Assembly (NCBI GenBank): GCA_017591395.1
Contig: WEDG01002049.1
Location: 99,063 to 163,062 of the forward strand
From: Schistocephalus solidus
Taxonomy: Eukaryota; Platyhelminthes; Cestoda; Diphyllobothriidea; Diphyllobothriidae
Reading direction: 5' to 3'
DNA: 64,000 nt
Positions 33,601-45,775 of the stretch are shown piece after piece. Made by a program: the position numbers and the translations under genes. A model generated the notes under the pieces. The model ran no database searches. It was not told the DNA's origin and worked only from the letters and a program-made list of their open reading frames with translations. Every line of letters starts with the position of its first letter. The first letter of the stretch is position 1.

Positions 33601-35689
33601 GAAGTTGACGGTGTTTGTTATTTTAGAACGCGTATTTCCTGTGTCGGCATCAGAATCTAAATAGGAATGGACTCCGGAACACTGGCTGTGCTGTGTGTCT
33701 AGTTAGATTAAACACAGCACAGTGGAGTTTGTCACATGGTTCCCGAGATTTTCAAAGACTTTTGAAGAGTTATAGGTAATGAACTTGAAAAACAGACGGC
33801 TGAGGACAACTGTTTAGTCCGGTTGAGTCCTGAAACCACGTTTTTTTATCAATCGACTAAGTTCAACTCATACGGAACTCCATATGTGCAGTTTACATGA
33901 CCTCGATTAACCTGAGAAACGAAGTGGATCTGAGCACTAGCCACATCCTGTAATGTTAGGTAGGGATAATAGCTAAGCCAAAATGCAAATCTGAGCAAGT
34001 TTAATGAAGATACTAACTGTCTTCAACCGTATTTCAAAGTTAGTCAAATGCGTAAATCTCTGCTGAGTGTTTTACTCTTCCCGCTCTCTCCTGAAGCGCA
34101 CTGGCAGCGTAAACTCTGGTCATGGAAGTAAGTCTTTGTAAATGAAGAAAAAGAAGAATAAGAAAACCCCAGCACACGGACGCCGTTCTTGAGCCTAGCA
34201 GATGAGTGCACACCCACCCGTCTGTGTGCAAAATCAGCCGGTTTTTTCGTATACGTGTCCCTTTGCAATTCCATGGATTTCTATAGTCTGGCGAACAAAT
34301 AAGCAAATGGATGAGGTGTAAAGGGTTGTGCAACGGTAGCATGTCGCAAGTGGCAACAGAGTGCTGCGGGTCAGATGAAAAAAACCTAACTTACAAGCTG
34401 AAGAGTTTGGTAGCGCACTCCAGTAAGCAACTTTCTTAGGGTTCAGCTGTCACAAGAGCAACGAACCAGTTTTACTACATCATGCGCAGGCACCGCGACT
34501 GTGAAGGAGACACACGCGGTTAGACTTGGTGAGGCTAGGGGATACACCCGAGCACTTTCTTTACAAGGTCATTTCTTGTGCGGGAATGGAGATAAAAGGT
34601 GTTTTACGGGTGATGCCTCCGAAAGGACATGACAGGGCGGGTTAAAGTACGTGTCAGCATGGACATGAGATGGTGGATTATGGTTCAGTACACTACCCAT
34701 TCACTGGATTACACAGAAGCGCACCGAGATGGGCGACGGTAACGACAATGGGTAACTGACACTGTCATGGTAACTTTGGCCGTAATAAACCGAAAAGTGA
34801 CCCAGCACTGTAGTATTAGCCTAAATTATTACCTAGAAAGTAAGTGGACGTAGCACTTAGCACAATCCAACGAGCTCCTCAGTCATACAGTAGTGCATTA
34901 AGTAATAACATTAAAGAAAAATAAGCTAGTAAAACGGAGTAAGTAGGCGCATATAACATCGAAATTAGTGGGTGTTTAAATTAATATCGCACCACGATGT
35001 CGAGATACATCGTAAATAATATGTGTACGTGGAAAGTAAGATCCCTCACAAACGCTGTCATTTAAAAGGTAGACAGGATAATTAGGGAAACTTTAAAAAC
35101 TGGGAGGATGTAAGCTTTGGTGACGTTTAATGGCCCCTTGCGATGCCTAAGATATGAAGCTAGAACTTATGCTAACACGCTGTTTAAATATGGTTTGCAT
35201 TGTTAAATTAGTGGCATGCTGCCTAATAATTCGTGCTTGATTCGCACAGTATAGTTACAAAGTAAAATGGTAAACTGAGGGTTTTATGAGCACTTTACTT
35301 TTCCCTATCCAGTGAGGCATGTTTAATGAATAATGCCGAGTGTTTCATCCTAATCGAAGAAGTGATGATATTCTATGAAATCAATTAAAGATATGACGAT
35401 GCCCCGAATCTGAACCAGAGGTTCCATTAAGGACTTTGAATTGACCTAAAAATTTCCAAACGAAGAGTTGATTCTCAAGAACTGTATTGAAAGATGTAAG
35501 GTGTAGTGGAACCAGAAGTCATAATTTTGGCCGTCTGGTGAATATGCTTGAAACAGTCCACGATTTCCTCAGACATGTTCTCTTCTGTTTAGCATTTCCA
35601 TCCGGGAACTTTCCGATCCTCTAGAGTGCTGGAAGATCCATCAAAATTATGTAGAAGCAGCAGGATTTTAGTGCCCGCGAGGAGCGCGT
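33601..35689. other. No gene recognised
   Basis: A hairpin with 11-bp perfect arms lies at 33686-33696 and 33712-33722. Two overlapping minus frames at 34040-34342 have no motif. The rest is unassigned. Confidence 0.4.
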
Positions 35690-35935
35690 AAGCTTAGGAA
35701 AACCGAAAATAGTTACGAAAATGTTCTAGCTCCTCAATGGAATGTCACACAGAAACAAGCAAACAATGGTAAGGCTGACTTATATCGCCGTCTAAACAGG
35801 GCATTTTAACAGGATTCGCCTAGCCTACAGGTGACTTTTGCGCTAAACTCCAAGGATTATAGGGTTAGCTTCATGTTTAGGGTTAGAGTTCAGTGCAGGG
35901 ATAGTTTTAAGTTCAGTGCAAACGGGGACGTTAAG
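35690..35935 (+). repeat. Interspersed repeat pieces with TTAGGG-like tract
   Basis: 35700-35780 matches 17745-17825. 35790-35850 matches 50775-50835 (ctaaacagggcat, then cctac.g.tgactttgcgctaaa). 35862-35935 has imperfect gggttag and tttagggttag units. Confidence 0.5.
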
Positions 35936-35984
35936 GGAAGTTATTTCAGGAGATAACCCCTAATGGCTGTTCGGTTGAGGTTGT

Positions 35985-37640
35985 GCAGGAGTCGCTGATG
36001 CAAGACAATATAAAATGCCTTCTTAAAGTCAATATAGAGTACGTGCAGCGCATTTCCTTCCTCAACTGCTCGAGTCCAATGTTCCAAACAATAGAGCAAA
36101 TTCGTTACGCAAGACCTGCCGCGTCGGAATCCATGCTACACATCGGATCATAAATTATGCTGCTCTAAGAATTGCATTAGCTCTGGTTTTATTATTTTTG
36201 CATGATTTTGCTGCAGACTGCGGTGAGCCTAATTGGTCTGTAATTATTTGCGGAGACTATGTTGCCACCTTTATATAGCGGTGTGATGCGTGCAGATTTC
36301 CAGTCAGCATGTAACCTGCCGGCTTCGATCGAGGTTTTGAAAGGCATGGACAACGGTTTGGCCAGTTCCGCAATGAGTTCCTTTAGTAACTTTGGCGGTA
36401 TACCATCATGACACGGTGATTTAGACTCATTTAAAGTCAGTAGATTTTTATGAACATGTGTTGTGTTAAAAGATACAGCCTCTATTGTTTTACCATCATG
36501 GAAGTCGTAGTCGGGAGGAGTAAATGCGCTTTCACTCATAAAAATGGATTTAAGGAATTCTGAAAGGTGCTCCGCTTTTGCTCTATCCTCACTAATCTTT
36601 AGATTTTCGCTAGTCTTTATTAAGGTAACCGTGTCCCTATTACGCGTGCTCCTTCTAAAGTAGTTGTAAAATAACTTCGGATTTTCCACTGCACGTTTCA
36701 ACAGGTCTTTTTCGAAGTCTTGCCATGTCCTTAAGTTAAGCCGTTTAACTTTGTTCCTTTGAGCCTTGCATGCGCTTATGGTCACAGGTTTCGCATCAGC
36801 CAGTGATTTCTTACACAACCACCGATTTTTATTCACTTCTTTGTTCAAAGTTTGATTCAGCCAATCCTCAGCCACATTGGTGGAAAAAAACGGATTCCCA
36901 GTTGATGTTGTTGACTTGAGTCTTCATTTGATCAAAGTCACCACGCCAAATATTTCTTCTAAATCTGGTGGCTGTTCAGGCACCGAAAACATTAAATAGT
37001 CTCGGTGAAGTACGAGGTGGTCACTCTGACTTAGGGCAGGAAGACATCGCACCTCATCAATGCTATCTAGCGATTTCCTAAATACCAGGTCCAAGCCGTT
37101 TGTCTGCTGTCCCTCCCATGCCTTCGTTAGAAATAAAACATGCTGAGTTAGGACTGACCTCAGTGTCATGTCCAATAAACGTCCATCAAAAGCTATTTTT
37201 GGACTGAACTCCATTCAGTGAGTGGTGCGTTGAAGTCGCCCATTAGCAAGACGCCAACAGGCGAGCGTCAGCCTCGGAGTTACTTCTTGATGGTCGGTAG
37301 ATGGTCAGGATTTCAAGGATGTGTGATCTCGGTGCCTTTATAATGAGCCAAATAGTTTTGGAGCTGCATTCATATAGTTCTGCTTTTTCTGATACAATGA
37401 GTCCGTATTTTACGTAGGTAACAGAGCCTCCTCTCCGACGCTCTTCTCGGCCTCTTTTAAATAGCTGGTAGCCGGGTATAATTAACTCACGGTCGTCCAA
37501 CTGTTCGGATAACCAGGTTTCTTTCAGCATCTTTAAGAGATAGAAAAAATAGCCAAAGACCTCAACTGCGCTAACCGCCTTTAAACTTTTAACTGAACCA
37601 GCACAAAACTGATATAACCTGATCAAGGTCTTACTAGTAT
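35985..37640 (-). mobile_element. CR1-like non-LTR retrotransposon, ORF2 fragment
   Basis: Minus-strand endonuclease pieces: ETWLSEQLDDRELIIPGYQL (37530-37470), GGSVTYVKYG, then MGDFNAP (about 37240) and LDLVFRKSLDSIDEVRCLPA, then QSDHLVLHRDY. Reverse transcriptase (36875-36192): ESKSPCHDGIPPKLLKELIA, then DWKSARITPLYKGG and NNYRPIRLTAVCSKI. After a gap come HGFRRGRSCVTNLLYCLEHW and LYIDFKKAFYIV near 36000. It ends just past motif A, so the YADD/FADD catalytic motif is missing. Same family as 41885-45780. Several frameshifts. Confidence 0.85.
36192..36875 (-). pseudogene. Non-LTR reverse transcriptase N-terminal part
   Basis: A 227-codon open frame from the EN-RT linker (NQTLNKEVNKNRWLCKKSLA) through RT motifs 0-2 (KSPCHDGIPPKLL, ITPLYKGG, NNYRPIRLT). 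The usual SPGPDGIP is changed to SPCHDGIP. The frame ends at KIMQK, and the rest continues in another frame to about 35990. Confidence 0.8.
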
Positions 37641-38329
37641 AATTTTGTGATTGCGCAGCTCACATAACTTCTTTTCAAATTGATATTTATTCTAGCTTGG
37701 CATCAGGCTTAATGAATGGGAAAGTCAATGCAGGGACGAATTCCCTCGCTAAGCTTATGTTACGGTCATGTTTCACTGAAACCACTGAGCCGACGGACCA
37801 TTTTAATTATCCGGCCATTTTAGTTATCAAGCAAAATTGCCCATGGGAACACTCACCTATGTTCTTCCTTTCCAGACGCAAGTGACGCCACAGGAAATCA
37901 ACGTTTTTGACATAAAAAAACACTCTCAACTTCCATGCGTATCGAACAGACATTGAGTACCCTGTTTTGAAAAACGGCTTTAACCTCAACTAGAGGGGGC
38001 AGCACCCAAAGCGGACGACCCTGGGTCGTCGAAGGCCCCACCTTGTCTGGCGTAAATGCGAACCCAGTAGTCTTAATGTGATAGCTGCCGCATGTTCTCT
38101 TCTCCCTTGCGGTGCAGCACCAACAAGCGGTTTCAGCTGCTCCGCCATCGGATGCTGGAATCAAACACATGCCTTGGCCGGCACGAGTTAGAGCCGCGTT
38201 AACAATTGCATCATGATGCTGCGATTCTGCGGACTTGTTAGTCTTGCCATTGCTTCAACAGCTCGGCGAGTTGGATATCCCCTTCTTGCATGGATTATTA
38301 TGTGATTACCAAGAGGAGATTCGTAGACA
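37641..38329. other. No gene recognised
   Basis: A 90-codon minus frame at 37898-38170 has several Cys but no recognised pattern. No shared repeat seen. Confidence 0.3.
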
Positions 38330-38590
38330 AACGCTTACCGATCACTGATCTCGCTCTGCTTTGGGGCTCACTCTCGAGTCCCGATAGGATCCGTGCAGTG
38401 ACTAGTAGTAGTGAAGACAGGTGAACATTGCCTAAAAAGACAAGGGTGACTGGAAGGACCAATTCTGGCTCATTAGCCGTCGTCACCCCGTCGTAGCCAC
38501 TTCAGGTGGTGCAAGACCCGAGGTTCGAACCCATAGCCTGCTAGCAGAAGTGTAACGCTCTAACCATGAGCACTTAATGTTCATCGGACT
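38330..38590 (-). repeat. tRNA-headed SINE, family 1
   Basis: The minus strand carries the B box gggttcgaacctcgggt, core 'gccagaattgg' (one base short) and 3' body 'cgggactcgagagtgagccc', in the family order. The A box is degraded. Confidence 0.65.
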
Positions 38591-38734
38591 ATAACACTAG
38601 CCGCGGTGTGGTTGATGTTGAGGCTCGAGTGTGAGGCCCAAGGCAAACCAGGATGAGTGAGTTCTTTTAGCGAATCGTGTTCGTTCGTCAACGAATATCA
38701 ATATACCCAATCGTAAATTGGATAGACAACGAGC

Positions 38735-38895
38735 CTGTGGCCCAATGGTTAGTGCTTCGAACTTCTGATCAAGAGGTCGTGGGTTCGAACCTCAGGTGGT
38801 GCACCGCCTGGGGTTGGGTATGACTGGCTGATGACGGCTAATGAGCCAGAAATGCTCATTCCATTCTCCCTCGTCTTTGCCGACAATGCTCATCT
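38735..38895 (+). repeat. tRNA-headed SINE, family 1, 3'-truncated
   Basis: Has the head gagcctgtggcccaatgg, cttctgatcaagaggtcgtg, B box ggttcgaacctc, then the core tgatgacggctaatgagcc and agaaatgctcattcc. It ends after 'cgtctttgccgacaatg'. It is opposite in strand to the copy 150 bp to its left. Confidence 0.7.
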
Positions 38896-39579
38896 ACCAA
38901 AAGGAGACCTGTCTTCGGAAAGGGTTTTCGGAAGCAATTCATAGTTACAGTGTACTACAATTACAAAGTCACATGAGAAAGATGCTCAAGTGGATGACCT
39001 GTCGGTAGGACGGACTACGGGCGCTTCGCCCTTTGATTTTGAGTCTGCAGCACTTGCAGGTGGATGCATGGCAATAAGGAACAAATGAGCGAGAAGTATT
39101 GTCGATAAAGGCAGGCGAGACTGGTATCCGCCGATCTGTTCCATGTACCGTCGTCACTTAGCCATACCCAGCATTCATCCGAGTTGGATGGATTAAGGAA
39201 ACGGAGCACCGCATGTGGCTTTGGGTGAACGGTCCCTATTCCCTAATGGAAATCCAAAATGTAACCAAGTCTCAAATAACCTATAATCCTCAACGTAACC
39301 GTAGGGGCGAAATTCCCTGGAATAAACCGCAAAGTCACCTGTAAAGCAGTGAGTTTCAACTAGAATGTTCTGTTGGAGAGGTCAGATAAACTATCCGAAC
39401 CACAAGATATGTTCAGCACTAAATGTACCGAACCCAACCTAGGCAGCGGACTGCTCAGGAGAACCCTAAAAAATGAAAACTTTGGGCGGTGCGAGAAAGC
39501 ATAGAGGACAAAACAAACTACAAAGCTCAAAATTCACGGCAAATGCCTGATACAGGATCACAAAAATGAATTGACCTGA

Positions 39580-39995
39580 AAACGTGAAAGTGGCCGAGAA
39601 GCGACCAATTGCCTAAACGGAGCATTGATCCTTCGTATAAACAACCAAAGATGAAAACTGAACTAGACAATTCGAATGCTTAGAAAGTCACAAAAGTCTA
39701 AAGCTTTGTTTTGGTTTCTGATACACTAGAAAACCAATGATATGCTGTAGTTTGAAAACATGATATGGTTGCCGCATTTCCTCAATCTTGATTACTTAAC
39801 AGCTCGTCATCACTTCCACGTCTGCACGTGAATTCAGCCTTAGAGCAAAACTGGTCACACAACAAGTGAACTGCGCACGCAGCATATTTTCATTTCATTG
39901 GCGGGTTTCCAATTGCTTCCTAGTTAGCCAATAAACAGCAAGTGCGATGTCAGCCCTGCGTTTTCACAATAATTGCGGTAACTCCTGTAATGGGC
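39580..39995 (+). promoter_or_regulatory. Kelch copy B 5' flank (candidate promoter), cut by an LTR
   Basis: It aligns with the copy A flank (19690-19805 plus 20395-20640) without A's inserted repeat, including tttcattggcgggtttccaa (39893-39912) and 'gatgtcagccctgcgttt..caca'. It stops at 39995, where a solo LTR begins. The first three exons do not follow. Confidence 0.5.
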
Positions 39996-40328
39996 CCGTA
40001 TTAGATACGCAACGAATCCAAATTAAGGACGCCCAAGTAAGAAGAAGACAGTTGGCAATGTGAAGAGTTTAGGGATTATTTGAAACTAGGAGTTGGTATT
40101 CTATTGGGGGCTTGGTCCTGCGAGGATCCTTTGGTGAGGATTGGCTTTCCTGGGGAGATCTTTGGGAGGTCCGTAGGAGAAGGAATGGCAATGGCTGGAG
40201 GAAGCGTCAGAGAGCGGTCTCCGAGTCAAAGTGATGAGCCTCAATTCTCCTCGGTATTTACGTCATGTTCTCCAGACGATTTGATAGGTTTACATAGAAT
40301 AGACCAATGGGTATGCTTAAATCATACT
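39996..40328 (-). mobile_element. Solo LTR
   Basis: The reverse complement aligns end to end with the LTR at 63348-63686: 'catacccattggtctattct', 'gaggctcatc', 'gaccgctctctgacgcttcc', 'gatacgcaac/ctaatacgggcccattaca'. The plus strand begins tgtaatgggcccg and ends aaatcatact, so the terminal TG..CA is intact at one end and mutated at the other. No internal sequence follows, which fits LTR-LTR recombination. The flanks ctcc/ctcc could be a short target duplication. Confidence 0.8.
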
Positions 40329-40857
40329 TCTCCACCTTCTTGTGGAGTGGGAGCCATCCCAGGAGCTCTTCACAATGAATTCACGTTAATCTGGGCTGTC
40401 GGCTTCAAAGGGACTGAAACGAGATGGTCAACCACGCCGCCCTATGGCGATGCACCCTACCTACGAGAGACGTATCGGAGACCGAAGCTGGGTTCCTCAC
40501 GGCACAAGGAGGGTGGGGGGGGGAGTGTGGTCTATGTCAGAGGCTTGCCTACACCCTTGCTCACCAATAAACGGAGAAAACACCCCTTCTCTGTGGAGTT
40601 CAGTGTGACTGTAGAGATTGCAGCTATGGCCTTCCAACCGGTGATGACGTGGCTCACCGAATTAGGGTCTATCAACACAAATGCAGGCTGCAGTTCAAGC
40701 AGCACGCATTAGCTGTTTATGGTGTAATGTCGAATGAAAACATGAGTATTGACTCTTTAAGACCTCCTTATGGAATTGCCCGGTCCTACGTGCCAGCTGA
40801 GATTGAGTATCCATATTGTCTTCATTGAAGCTTGGAGATTTCATATTATCCCTACAG

Positions 40858-41240
40858 GTGGTACAGGCTTCGGTAGATGCGAGAGAGAGGAGAGCGTCCT
40901 GCCGCAGCTGCCTTGCCTGGCGGTCGTGCATTTGTCGTGGGTGGACACGATGGAGCGAGCAGTCTCGCGTCGGTGGAGTACTGTCACCTTCGTCCAGACT
41001 GGCAGGAGACGGCTGCACAGAACGCCAAGTTCTGGAAACCTGTCACCTCTATGCTTTCTCCACGATCCTTTTGGGCGCAGCAGAATTCAAGGGTCCAATG
41101 ACGAAGATTACTTGAAAAGTGCCGAAATGTTCACGCAACCGACTGATGACCAGGGCCTAGGACAGTGGACCAGGATCGCAGACATGCGTTTTGGGAGATC
41201 TCCACTCTCCCTTGTCGTATATAAAAACAAATTAATACCC
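40858..41240 (+). pseudogene. Kelch copy B main exon
   Basis: Starts after ccctacag. Reads (after the stop) ERPAAAALPGGRAFVVGGHD, then SLASVEYCHLRPDWQETAAQ, then FWKPVTSMLSPRSF. After the lesion, SAEMFTQPTDDQGLGQWTRI, then SPLSLVVYKNKLIPI. The first blade is intact; the second has lost its central strands. Confidence 0.85.
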
Positions 41241-41289
41241 ATAGGGATGTTGAAGCATAATTTCGAGATAAACACTTAAAATGATTTTA

Positions 41290-41884
41290 TCATTTATACA
41301 TCCCGCTCACTGACAGTGTTATTACCAGCGCGAACTGCCTACTTGAGCAAAGAGCAGATTTTACTAAAGACCTATCAACATAATCAGCATCAGTATCAGT
41401 ATATTTGAGGGACATATAGGTGAGTTACCTTTGAATGCCCTATTTGAACATACGATTTGTGATATCAAATAAATAGTACCTCGGGATGTTGACGAGGCCA
41501 ATTGATATGAGCCAAGTGGGTGGAGCATAGTTGAAAGAGCGGACAGTGAATAAAACTCCCAGTGATATCTAGGAGAAAAAAACTGCCGCCCTTGGGGAGG
41601 GGTGTCCAACGGGGGAATCACGGGGTTCACCTGGATCATCACCGAAGTTTGGAAGATGCAGCCAGACACTCCCTTGCTGGTTGCAGAGTCCGCCGAGTGG
41701 TTTCAAGGCAAAAATATCCACCCAGATCATCCTTGGTCCGTTGCGGTTCAAACCAAGGGAGAACGTTCTTAGGCCACATGTACTATGGCTGCCAGGTTCG
41801 GCTGATGCGAACGCTCATGGTGTTACCAAGGTGTGCCGATAGTTAAGCCTGGAAGACCTCGGGGACCTCCGAATGAGAATTATG
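41290..41884 (+). other. Kelch B intron 3 before the CR1 insertion
   Basis: 41310-41370 (acagtgttattaccagcgcg, then gagcaaagagcagattttact) matches downstream of exon 3 in D and E. The rest, including a GC-rich piece at 41580-41850, is unassigned. Overlapping frames on both strands there have no motif. Confidence 0.5.
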
Positions 41885-41984
41885 GGGGAGTGCGAGCCCT
41901 CGAATGAAAATAATAAACATAAAGAAATGTTACTTAAATATAGCTAGTAGTATTAAAAATACCTTCTTTCTCATCTCACCCTTG

Positions 41985-42515
41985 GAGCTTTCAGTTAGAG
42001 TTGTAGCTCCCACAATTATATCGATCTAACTTTCGCTTAAAAGCCTCCAGCCATTCCGACATAACAACATCCAGAGGAAGATTATTCCAAGCTTAGACTA
42101 CTCTTTTGGAGAAGCAGTACTTCCGAGTGTCTAGCCTAACTCCAGTCACACGTAATTTGAGAGGATGACCTCTCAAGTTCCATGTTGTTGCTAACTCGAA
42201 GAAATCACCTGGGACAAGACAACAGTCCTGAACGCTCAGGCCTCCCCGAAGCTGTCTATAGTGTCAGGGAAAGAGATTTAGATTCGACAGCCGAGTTTCA
42301 TAAGGCTGTGAGCCATATCCAAGGACAAGTTTGGTTGCTCGCCTTTGGACCCGTTTTGAGGATGCTGATATCCTTCGCCGTCTAGGGTCTCCAAGCTTGG
42401 ATAGCGGACTCCAACTGCGGCCGCACGAAGGTTCCGAAGACTTTGGTGAAGCAGTTGGTATTAGAGGCTGAAAAATCTCGTTTGATGAGGTACAGCATCG
42501 ACATCGTTGACTTGG
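41985..42515 (-). pseudogene. CR1-like ORF2 C-terminal domain, broken
   Basis: After the 42516 stop the minus strand continues in shifted frames with STMSMLYLIKRDFSASNTNC, then FTKVFGTFVRPQLESAIQAW, then FELATTWNLRGHPLKLRVTG and LEAFKRKLDRYNCGS. These are typical C-terminal landmarks of CR1-type proteins (FVRP-LEYA---W, F---L). The element ends shortly after. Confidence 0.75.
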
Positions 42516-44631
42516 CTACCTTTGCGCAATGTAGGAGGGTTTAAGCGAGGGCGTGATCCAGACTCCCAGGTCCTTTTGGGAATCCACTACTTTAAATGGA
42601 ATGCCATTTAGTCGGTTAACCGTACGATTCGTAGGATTGCTTTTCCCGACTCGTATAATGTTGCACTTGCTCTCATTGAACAGCAAGAGCCAGTCATTTG
42701 ACCATTTCTGGAGTCGATTGAAGTTTGCCTGCAAGTTCTCTTCATCAGCCGCAGTTCGAATGATGCGCCAACGTTTGAGATCATCGGCAAACATAGCAAC
42801 ATCGCATTCTAGTTCGTTGGCACAATCGTTGATGTAGACAATGAACAAAATAGGGCCGAGAACAGAGCCTTGGGGAACACCACTCTCAACCTAAACCTTG
42901 GCCGACTGTTTGTCGCCGATATGGACATTTTGTGAGCGGCCAATTAGGAAGTTTTCTATCCATTTCAGAAGTCTACCTCTTTCTCTTATGCGGTTGAGTT
43001 TATAAAGATGTCGGTGGTTCGGCACGCTATCGAAAGCCTTTTTGAAGTCAATATAGACTGCGTGCACCGTATTTCCTCTATCGATCGCCTCGGGCCAACG
43101 TTCTAAACAGTAGAGCAAATTTGTGACGCAAAACCTTCCTCTACGGAAACCGTGCTGGAGCTTGGAAAGCAGATGGTTATGTATAAGGAACTGCATTAAT
43201 TGTTGCTTAATTATTTTTTCCATGATTTTGTAGCAAATTGAAGTGAGGCTGACCGATCTATAATTGTTTGCGGAGACCCGGCTTCCATCCTTATAGAGCG
43301 ATGTAATCCATGCGGATTTCCAATCGGCTGGTAGACCTCCAGTCTCGAAGTATGTTTGGAAAAGCGTAGAGAGTGGTTTTACCAACTCTCTCACGAGCTC
43401 TTTCAAGATCTTGGCAGGTACTTCATCGGGACCCGGTGATTTAGATTCCTTTACCCCCAAAAGTTCCTTGAGGACAATAGTCTCGGTGAAGTAAGCAGTC
43501 TCGACTATTGTATCCACTTCGAAGACATCGGCAGGGTAATCGTATGTCATTTCCTTTGTGAAAACTGACCGGAAAAATTTCCGAAAGATGATCAGCCTTT
43601 GCACCGTCTTCAGTAAGTTCTATGCCCTCGGTGGTCCTCAGCAGGGGTATCGGATCCTTGTTCCGTTTATTCTGCCTGAGGTAACCGTAAAAAAATAGTT
43701 TCGGGTTAACGGTGGCCTGGTTCAGCAGGTCCACTTCGAAATCCTGTCTTGTTCTAACAATAAAGCCCTTGACCCAATTTCTCTGCATTTTGTACGCATT
43801 TAGAGATGCAGGAGTTCCGTCCGTAAGCGGTTTTTTCCACAATCTCCGCTTTTTGTTAACTTTGATTTTTAAAGCCTGCGTAATCCATCGCGGTCTGTTG
43901 GTTAACTTCTTTCTAAAAATCGGACAGTGATTTTCGATGAGCCTGTGCAGTACGCCCCGGAACGTTTCCCAGTTCTCGGTTATGTTTCCGAAGAATAAAG
44001 GTTCCCACTGAGTGCGCATGAGTTCGGCCTTCATTCCACCGAAATCGTCTTGCCATATATTCCTTCTGACTGTTGTGGGTCTTTCTGGTGTAGAAAATAG
44101 CGAGTACTCCCATCGCAGTAAAACGTGATCACATTTACTTAGCGGCGGTAGACATGACACTTCGTCGATGCTGTCGTGCGACTTTGTGAGAACTAGGTCC
44201 AGGCAATTGGCCTGTTGTCCTTCGCACACCCTGGTTGGAAAAGTGACGTGCTGTGTGAGACGTAGCTTTAGCGTCGTGCTCAGAAAACAACCGTCAAAGG
44301 CTAGATCAGAACTATGTGCGCAGGTCGAGCTCCAGTCGATGTGAGGCGCATTGAAGTCACCCATGATCAGGATATCCAACCGTGTAGCAATCTTTTCAAG
44401 CTCCTCTAGTTGAAAAGCATGGGCTGCGGGAACTCTTCTCGGTGGACGATAGACTTTCAGGACATCTAGACTTGATGAACCTGGCACTTTTATGGATAGC
44501 CATATCGCCTCGGAAGTAGATGCCAGTTCATCCGTTTTGTCTAAAACTGTCAGTTCACTTTTCACATATTTGAGTACGCCTCCCCCTTGACGCCCTCTCC
44601 TGTCTTTTCTAAACAGTTGATGTACATGCAT
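42516..44631 (-). pseudogene. CR1-like ORF2: apurinic-type endonuclease plus reverse transcriptase
   Basis: Endonuclease: GRQGGGVLKYVKSEL, LDVLKVYRPPRR, LIMGDFNAPHIDW (catalytic D and N), LDLVLTKSHDSIDEV, and CDHVLL (usually SDH). RT: ESKSPGPDEVPAKILKELV, ITSLYKDG, ANNYRSVSLTSICYKIMEKI, HGFRRGRFCVTNLLYCLERW, AVYIDFKKAFDSV (motif A), a GVPQGSVLGPILFIVYIND-type motif B, and MFADDLK (motif C, FADD). The two open frames overlap at 43441-43604 in different phases, marking a frameshift. A stop after KSAKV lies at about 42891. The product nicks DNA and copies the element RNA at the nick. Confidence 0.9.
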
Positions 44632-44689
44632 GTTACTTTTCAGTTTGCCCGGGAAGTGCTTACTGTCGGGCGCGAGCCCCCCCCCCTTA

Positions 44690-45775
44690 CTGGGTCAACT
44701 ACGTGGTCATTCGGAACGGGCCTCTCCAGAGGGAGAACAATGGACTATTGATCACTTGGTTGTTGTAAATAACCAAATTTGTTTCCCCTTCGCTGAGTCG
44801 CCGTCTCAGTTCGATGACAAGTTGATGGCGTTTGTTCCGCTCCGCAGGTGAGAAGTCCTGTTGAAAAAAACTCCAGGGTTTGAGTTTTTTAACTTAAAGC
44901 GCCTAGACAGACTGATACTGGCTTCCTGGCTACTGGTCAAGATAACTTTTATAGGCCTAGGACGTGTTGATTCAGATTTGCTTTCGGGCCGTTTTCCAAG
45001 ACGGAAGGCCTTTTTCCAGTTCAATCGACGTATAAGGTTCCAGCATATTGTTCAGGAGCTCATGAAGGCGGTTCATGTCTTCAGAATATCGGTCTAGGGG
45101 AGTTTAGCTGTTGATTCAGGTAGTCCCTGTATTATGAAAGCCTTTTTTCCTGTCTGTGGCATTTTTTGTACCTACGACGCTGTCTTCCACTATCTGGTGG
45201 GAAGGTTCCACGTTGCGCACTGGTGATGATGGAGCGGATGCTGATTGGCTATGTGTGAGATTTGTTACGGTTTTTTTGATTTTGGCGAATTCCACGGCTT
45301 CAATGATTTTGAATCGCAGGTGGCCATTCCGGTTGGGAAATCGATACCACTGCTTGTGCTTGGTGTGTGAATCGCAGTATTTCCTGTGATGGACGAGGCA
45401 ATAGTCGAAGCCCCTTGTTCGAGTTTTTTTGAGGCATCTCTCGAAGTCGGTTGTCCACTAACATTTTCCTTCTTGGTGTCAGATTTGCGTTTTGGAAGGC
45501 TTTTTGTTTAAGGTGGGCTGTTTTTGTCCTGTGCCATTTCTACTTGTTGTTTCGGTGGTCGTAGCAGCTGCTGAAGTTGTTGGGATGCCCTTTGATCGAG
45601 TACCAATTGTTTTGCTCCTGGTAAGTCACTCAGTGGACTCTTGTGTGACATCTACTGCATTAGAGGAGACTTTTAACGCATATTTTATTTGTCTTATCTC
45701 ATCCTCGAGCTGGTTTAGCTTCATGGACAGTTTCTGACAGCCACCACATATGGCAGTGCCGACAATATTGTGAAT
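44690..45775 (-). pseudogene. CR1-like ORF1 (RNA-binding type), broken
   Basis: The minus strand starts ICGGCQKLSMKLNQLEDEIR, a Cys pair followed by a short coiled-coil-like stretch. Further on are LHELLNNMLEP and then ERNKRHQLVIELRRRLSEGE, then TNLVIYNNQVI (44850-44770). The E---R--LV-ELK-R---GETNL pattern is found at the C-terminus of ORF1 proteins of related non-LTR elements. ORF1 proteins bind the element RNA. At least five in-frame stops. Confidence 0.6.

Noticed and set aside
40080..40712. 210-codon open frame (+)
   Set aside because: Its first half is the antisense of a solo LTR and its second half is kelch intron-2 repeat. It joins unrelated pieces, so it is not a gene.
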